Shown here: positions 5,125-5,191 of the stretch, one piece after another
How the letters are laid out: every line of letters begins with the position of its first letter
Numbering within the stretch: position 1 is the first letter of the stretch
Assembly: GCA_903839795.1 (NCBI GenBank)
Contig: CAIMDR010000403.1
Coordinates: forward strand, 1-5,191
Length of the DNA: 5,191 nucleotides
Direction: 5' to 3'
Source of the DNA: an uncultured Methylococcaceae bacterium
Lineage (GTDB): Bacteria; Pseudomonadota; Gammaproteobacteria; Methylococcales; Methylomonadaceae
The notes under the pieces: generated by a model
Databases searched by the model: none
What the model was told of the DNA's origin: nothing
Seen by the model: the letters and a program-made list of their open reading frames with translations, nothing else
Translations under genes and position numbers: made by a program

Positions 5125-5191
5125 GCGTGTGGCTTCAGGATTTAATAGGTGGCTGCCAAACGTTCTGGTAGATAGATTGCAAGTCTTGATA

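Overview
The window carries four protein-coding genes in about 5.2 kb of AT-rich DNA, with gene-poor spacers full of inverted repeats. The most telling gene is a formaldehyde-activating enzyme (fae), which points to a methylotroph using the tetrahydromethanopterin C1 pathway. Fae, the Gram-negative envelope proteins (an OmpA-like protein and a small lipoprotein), low GC and REP/MITE-like intergenic repeats together suggest a gammaproteobacterial methanotroph (Methylococcales). That placement is an inference from gene content; no rRNA or other marker is present.

Layout: 1-272 is non-coding and holds nested inverted repeats. 273-1955 (minus) is a membrane-anchored serine/threonine protein kinase with a periplasmic DUF4384-type domain. 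1956-2287 is a spacer with a 12-bp palindrome, a two-stem structure and a near-perfect 51-nt REP-like hairpin. 2288-2911 (minus) is a secreted OmpA/peptidoglycan-binding protein. 2912-4092 is a spacer of about 1.2 kb without genes. It contains at least three MITE-like inverted-repeat elements and, at its right end, the fae promoter with a perfect 20-bp palindrome just after the -10 box. 4093-4665 (plus) is fae. 4666-4833 holds two hairpins between convergent genes, and 4834-5124 (minus) is a small Tyr/His/Gly-rich lipoprotein.

How they may work together: the OmpA-like protein and the kinase lie in the same orientation, and the kinase has an extracytoplasmic domain. They could form an envelope-to-cytoplasm signalling pair, but the 332-bp structured gap means co-transcription is not assured. 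fae appears to be a single-gene unit with its own promoter and a candidate operator. It is metabolically unrelated to the envelope genes on either side. The most notable signals are the fae operator-like palindrome, the unusual N-terminal extension of Fae, the structured leader of the kinase, and a small repeat family with copies both beside the kinase stop codon and in the large spacer. No complete undescribed system can be demonstrated from this window.
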